Assembly: GCF_900100735.1 (NCBI RefSeq)
Contig: NZ_FNCJ01000019.1
Span: 62,001-126,000, forward strand
Direction of reading: 5' to 3'
Length of the DNA stretch: 64,000 nt
Source of the DNA: Paraburkholderia phenazinium
GTDB lineage: Bacteria; Pseudomonadota; Gammaproteobacteria; Burkholderiales; Burkholderiaceae
In this document: piece after piece, positions 61,272 to 64,000 of the stretch
Layout of the letters: each line of letters begins with the position of its first letter
Numbering within the stretch: the first letter of the stretch is position 1
Translations under genes and position numbers: made by a program
The notes under the pieces: generated by a model
Seen by the model: only the letters and a program-made list of their open reading frames with translations
Told to the model about the DNA's origin: nothing
Databases searched by the model: none

Positions 61272-62233
61272 GGCTTGGCGGTGGCGGTGTTCAAGGCGCT
61301 CAGCTTCGCGTCGAGTGCGGCGAGCTGGGTCTTGCGATCGTCGTCGGACAGATGCGTATCCGCCGCGATCTTCTGCTTTTGCTGGAACAGCGCGATCTGT
61401 CGGATCGGCAACAACTGTGCGTCCGATGATGCGGTGAAGCCGTTGTACTCGGTGATCGCCGCCATTACGGCCTTTTCGTGCGGGTCGCTCTTGCCGTAGT
61501 TGAGGAAGAACGTGCGTACCTTGTCCTTGGTTGCCTGCGGCAGATCCTTGCGCCACACGAGCGGGTCCGACGCGATCAGCGGCGAGGTCCACAACACGCG
61601 CACCTGGGCGAACTTGTCCGGATGGTCCTTCTTCAGCGTGTCGAGCATCTCGGTGTTGTTGGTGGCGATGTCGATCTTGTTGTTCACCACCGCCAGCAGG
61701 TTCGCTTCATGGCTCGACGGCAGCACCGCCTTGAACGAGGTGTTCACCGGCGCATTGTGCTTCGCGAACAGGTAATAGCCGGGAATCAGCGTGCCCGAGG
61801 TGGAGTTCGGGTCGCCGAAGCCGAGCGTGACATCCTTAGTATTCTTGAAGACGTCGTCGAGCGTCTTGAAGCGGCTGTTCACGTTGGTGATCAGCACCGA
61901 CTTGTAGCCGGAGTCGCCGTTCGCATAGGTGATCTTGGCGAACACTTCGCCGTTGGCGCGGTCCACCGCTTCCATCGCCGAGGCATTGCCGAAGTAGCCT
62001 ACCTGGACCTTGTTGAAGCGCATGGCTTCGATAATGCCCGCGTAGTCGGTCGCAAAGAAGGCTTTCACATGCAGGCCGGTTTGCTTGCTCATGTCGTCAA
62101 TCAGCGGTTGCCAGCGTTGCGAGAGCACTGCGGACGAATCGGTCGAAATGATGCCGAGATTGAGGTCTTCGGCATGGGCGGCGACGCACACAAGTGCAGC
62201 CGCGCCGGCGATCAGTGAGCGCAGGAGTTTCAT
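61268..62233 (-). CDS. phnD: Phosphonate-binding periplasmic protein PhnD
   Basis: A 321-aa binding protein: signal peptide (MKLLRSLIAGAAALVCVAAH, cleaved before AED), then the PhnD-type fold (LNLGIISTDSSAVLSQRWQP, FFATDYAGIIEAMRFNKVQV, LGFGDPNSTSGTLIPGYYLF). It captures alkylphosphonates for the PhnCDE importer. It is the second gene of the phnC-phnD-phnE operon, 57 nt after phnC. Confidence 0.92.
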   Translation of the reverse strand: MKLLRSLIAGAAALVCVAAHAEDLNLGIISTDSSAVLSQRWQPLIDDMSKQTGLHVKAFFATDYAGIIEAMRFNKVQVGYFGNASAMEAVDRANGEVFAKITYANGDSGYKSVLITNVNSRFKTLDDVFKNTKDVTLGFGDPNSTSGTLIPGYYLFAKHNAPVNTSFKAVLPSSHEANLLAVVNNKIDIATNNTEMLDTLKKDHPDKFAQVRVLWTSPLIASDPLVWRKDLPQATKDKVRTFFLNYGKSDPHEKAVMAAITEYNGFTASSDAQLLPIRQIALFQQKQKIAADTHLSDDDRKTQLAALDAKLSALNTATAKP

Positions 62234-62290
62234 CGAACTAATCCAGTTTACTAAAGAGAGAGCGGAAGGGGAACGGCAAGTGATCGGGTG

Positions 62291-63097
62291 TCAGGCGGCG
62301 AGTGCGGCTTCAACTTCGACGCCGTCCGCGAGCAGTTCGCGGACATCGTCGCCATAGAGCTGTTTCAACAGCGGCGCGGTGAGCGCAGCGGACGGGCCGT
62401 CGTAGACGATCCTGCCGCGGCGCAGCGCGATGGTGCGCGGGCAGTACTGCATTGCCATCTCCACCTGATGCAGCGAGACCAGCACGGTCAGGCCATGGTC
62501 GCGGTTGAGCGCGCGCAGCATCTCCATCACGCGGCGCGACGATTCCGGGTCGAGCGAGGCGATCGGTTCATCGGCGAGGACGATGCGGGCGCGCTGCACC
62601 AGTGCGCGGGCCAGTGCCGCGCGTTGCTGCTGTCCGCCGGAGAGCGTCGCAGCGCGCTCGCGCGCGTGTTCGGCAATGCCGACTTCGCCCAGCGCCGCTA
62701 GTGAGAGCGCGCGTTCGCTGCGCGGAAAGCGGCCGGTCAGGCGCCGCCACAACGGTAGCCGCGCCAGCGCGCCGATCAGCACGTTGGCCTCCACCGAGAG
62801 CCGGTTGACCAGATTGAACTGCTGGAACACGAAGCCGATATCGCGGCGAATCCGCCGTACTTCCCGCGCGAGCCGCCCATTCTGCTGGATCGGCCGGCCG
62901 AGAATCGCGATCTGCGACGGCTGTGGGTCGGAGACCGCGAAGCCTGCGATGTGGCGCAGCAGCGTCGATTTACCCGAGCCGGAAGCGCCGATCAGGGCGA
63001 CCATCTCGCCTTGCCCGACGCGCAGATCGATTTCGTCGAGTGCCTTGCGGCCGTTAGCGAAGGTCTTGCTCAGGCGTTCGATGCGGATTGCTTCCAT
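62291..63097 (-). CDS. phnC: Phosphonate ABC transporter ATPase PhnC
   Basis: A 268-aa ABC ATPase: Walker A GASGSGKST (38-46), Q-loop FQQFNLVNRL, signature LSGGQQQRAALARAL, Walker B RIVLADEPIASLD and the H-loop SLHQVEMA. FQQFNLVNRLSVEANVLIG is typical of PhnC. It is the first gene of the operon. The ATG at 63097 was chosen because it aligns with other PhnC starts; another ATG lies five codons upstream. Confidence 0.92.
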   Translation of the reverse strand: MEAIRIERLSKTFANGRKALDEIDLRVGQGEMVALIGASGSGKSTLLRHIAGFAVSDPQPSQIAILGRPIQQNGRLAREVRRIRRDIGFVFQQFNLVNRLSVEANVLIGALARLPLWRRLTGRFPRSERALSLAALGEVGIAEHARERAATLSGGQQQRAALARALVQRARIVLADEPIASLDPESSRRVMEMLRALNRDHGLTVLVSLHQVEMAMQYCPRTIALRRGRIVYDGPSAALTAPLLKQLYGDDVRELLADGVEVEAALAA

Positions 63098-63173
63098 ACG
63101 TATCCCGTCCATGCCTCCGGCACGCGCCGGAATGTGGGAGCCATTCTAGGAACGCTCTGTGACGGTTGAGTGA

Positions 63174-63203
63174 AGATATCTAAACGTCTATACGACTATA
63201 TCT
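63174..63203. promoter_or_regulatory. Candidate PhnF-type operator before phnC
   Basis: AGATAT (63174-63179) and ATATCT (63198-63203) flank a centre CGTCTATACG (63185-63194), giving a nested inverted repeat 77 nt upstream of phnC. GTCTATAC-like palindromes are typical of HutC/PhnF-type GntR regulators. The remaining 63,098-63,379 gap also carries the promoter of the divergent peptidase-like gene. No phnF gene is in the window. Confidence 0.45.
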
Positions 63204-63379
63204 GTGCGGCAAATCGTCCCGGAACGAAAGGCCTTGTTCGAGCAGCGATATGTCAGCCATGTGACACTAGCTGCAGGGCGCGCACGGTGTCATCTAATAT
63301 TGGCCGCGAACAGGCTATATTGCTGAAAACAGCGCGTGTGCCGTCCCCAATAACCTTGCAATTCACATTCGGCGTCGCC

Positions 63380-64000
63380 ATGCAGGCTCTCAGCTTTCTA
63401 CCCGACAGCTTCGCGGAATACGAGGATCTCAAAACGATCCTCGACGCCGGCAGTGCAAGCTTCGAAGTCAACACGCTCTGCGAGGCGCACGTCCATGGCC
63501 GAACCTTTCCTGTCCTGACGGCGAGCATCGGGTCGAGCGATCCGCAGGCGCCGGCCATCGGGTTTTTCGGCGGCATTCACGGCCTCGAGCGCATCGGCAC
63601 TCAACTCGTGCTCGACTACATGCGCTCGCTGCTGTCGCGCCTCGAATGGGACGAACTGCTGGTGCGGCAGTTGCAATCGATTCGTCTGATCTTTATGCCC
63701 ATCTGCAATCCGGGGGGGATGTGGGCCGCCACACGTGCCAATCCGAACGGCGTGGACCTGATGCGCAACGCGCCGCAGGACGCCGACGAACGGGTGCCTT
63801 TGCTGGCGGGCGGCCAGCGCCTCGGCGCCTGGCTGCCGTGGTATCGCGGACGGCGCGGCGCACCGATGGAGGTCGAAGCCGCCGCGCTTCTGAAGCTGGT
63901 GGAAACCGAACTGGCCTCGCGGCCGCTCAGCTTCGCGCTCGATTGTCACTCTGGTTACGGCTGGCGCGACAGCATCTGGTTTCCCTATGCCCGCACGCGC
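63380..64000 (+). CDS. M14-type zinc carboxypeptidase/deacylase, N-terminal part (partial)
   Basis: An open frame of 207 codons running off the window. Zinc-site residues of the M14/AstE-AspA type are visible: H67 and E70 in GGIHGLERIG, and H190 in LDCHSGYG. Between them is the family-like NPGGMWAATRANPNGVDLMR, with the arginines and asparagines that bind the substrate carboxylate. No signal peptide. It could be a succinylglutamate desuccinylase-like or M14 peptidase; the catalytic Glu would lie beyond the window. Confidence 0.75.
   Translation, partial: MQALSFLPDSFAEYEDLKTILDAGSASFEVNTLCEAHVHGRTFPVLTASIGSSDPQAPAIGFFGGIHGLERIGTQLVLDYMRSLLSRLEWDELLVRQLQSIRLIFMPICNPGGMWAATRANPNGVDLMRNAPQDADERVPLLAGGQRLGAWLPWYRGRRGAPMEVEAAALLKLVETELASRPLSFALDCHSGYGWRDSIWFPYARTR

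Overview
The window looks like a chromosomal segment of a high-GC beta-proteobacterium of the Burkholderia/Paraburkholderia group. This is inferred from the gene families and gene pairings (an OtnK/OtnC/OtnI/DenD/LtnD sugar-acid cluster, a PcaR-type IclR regulator, a DUF2957-type lipoprotein, PraB, phn genes, gabR/gabT/gabD) and from the strong G/C third-position bias. No rRNA, tRNA or CRISPR array was seen.

Layout. 0-0.8 kb: the end of a phosphonate (C-P lyase) operon, with a DUF1045 protein and PhnN. 0.9-3.1 kb: a LysR regulator divergent from an M20 amidohydrolase. 3.1-15.2 kb: an accessory island. It has an array of TCCCG repeats in 11-bp and 20-bp register, an AlpA-like HTH protein, a phage GPA-type HUH replication endonuclease and an Ogr/Delta zinc finger. 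A type VI secretion module follows: VgrG fused to a zinc metallopeptidase, a secreted partner protein, PAAR and two membrane proteins. The island ends in the 3' half of an MHS-type MFS gene whose 5' half is missing. 16-25.6 kb: a PcaR-like regulator, then a complete L-threonate/D-erythronate catabolic cluster with its GntR regulator and transporter, then a PcaF-type thiolase with candidate PcaR boxes.

26-39 kb: an exported small protein, a RstA/RstB-like two-component pair split by an alpha/beta hydrolase gene, a type Vd patatin autotransporter, an ECF sigma/anti-sigma system whose apparent promoter motif recurs before a metallophosphoesterase-cupredoxin pair, an EAL phosphodiesterase, and a MerR regulator divergent from a methyltransferase. 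40.3-43.7 kb: a stretch of broken genes (MarR, oxidoreductase, LysR, AhpD-like, LysR, MFS) around one intact porin. 43.7-50.9 kb: a class A beta-lactamase homologue with an altered KTG box, an AraC regulator divergent from a cytochrome P450, PraB, a large lipoprotein and an unknown membrane-anchored protein.

51-60 kb: a solute-binding protein translationally coupled to a CHASE-PAS-GGDEF-EAL protein, then gabD, a large inverted-repeat element, gabT and divergent gabR (GABA catabolism). 60.4-64 kb: phnCDE (phosphonate ABC importer) and the start of an M14-type zinc deacylase/carboxypeptidase.

Two themes stand out. One is the 12-kb replicon-plus-T6SS island that appears to have replaced half of a transporter gene. 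The other is the unusual density of genes that keep their ends but have lost their middles (EAL, LysR, AhpD-like, MFS), which suggests recent deletion-driven decay.
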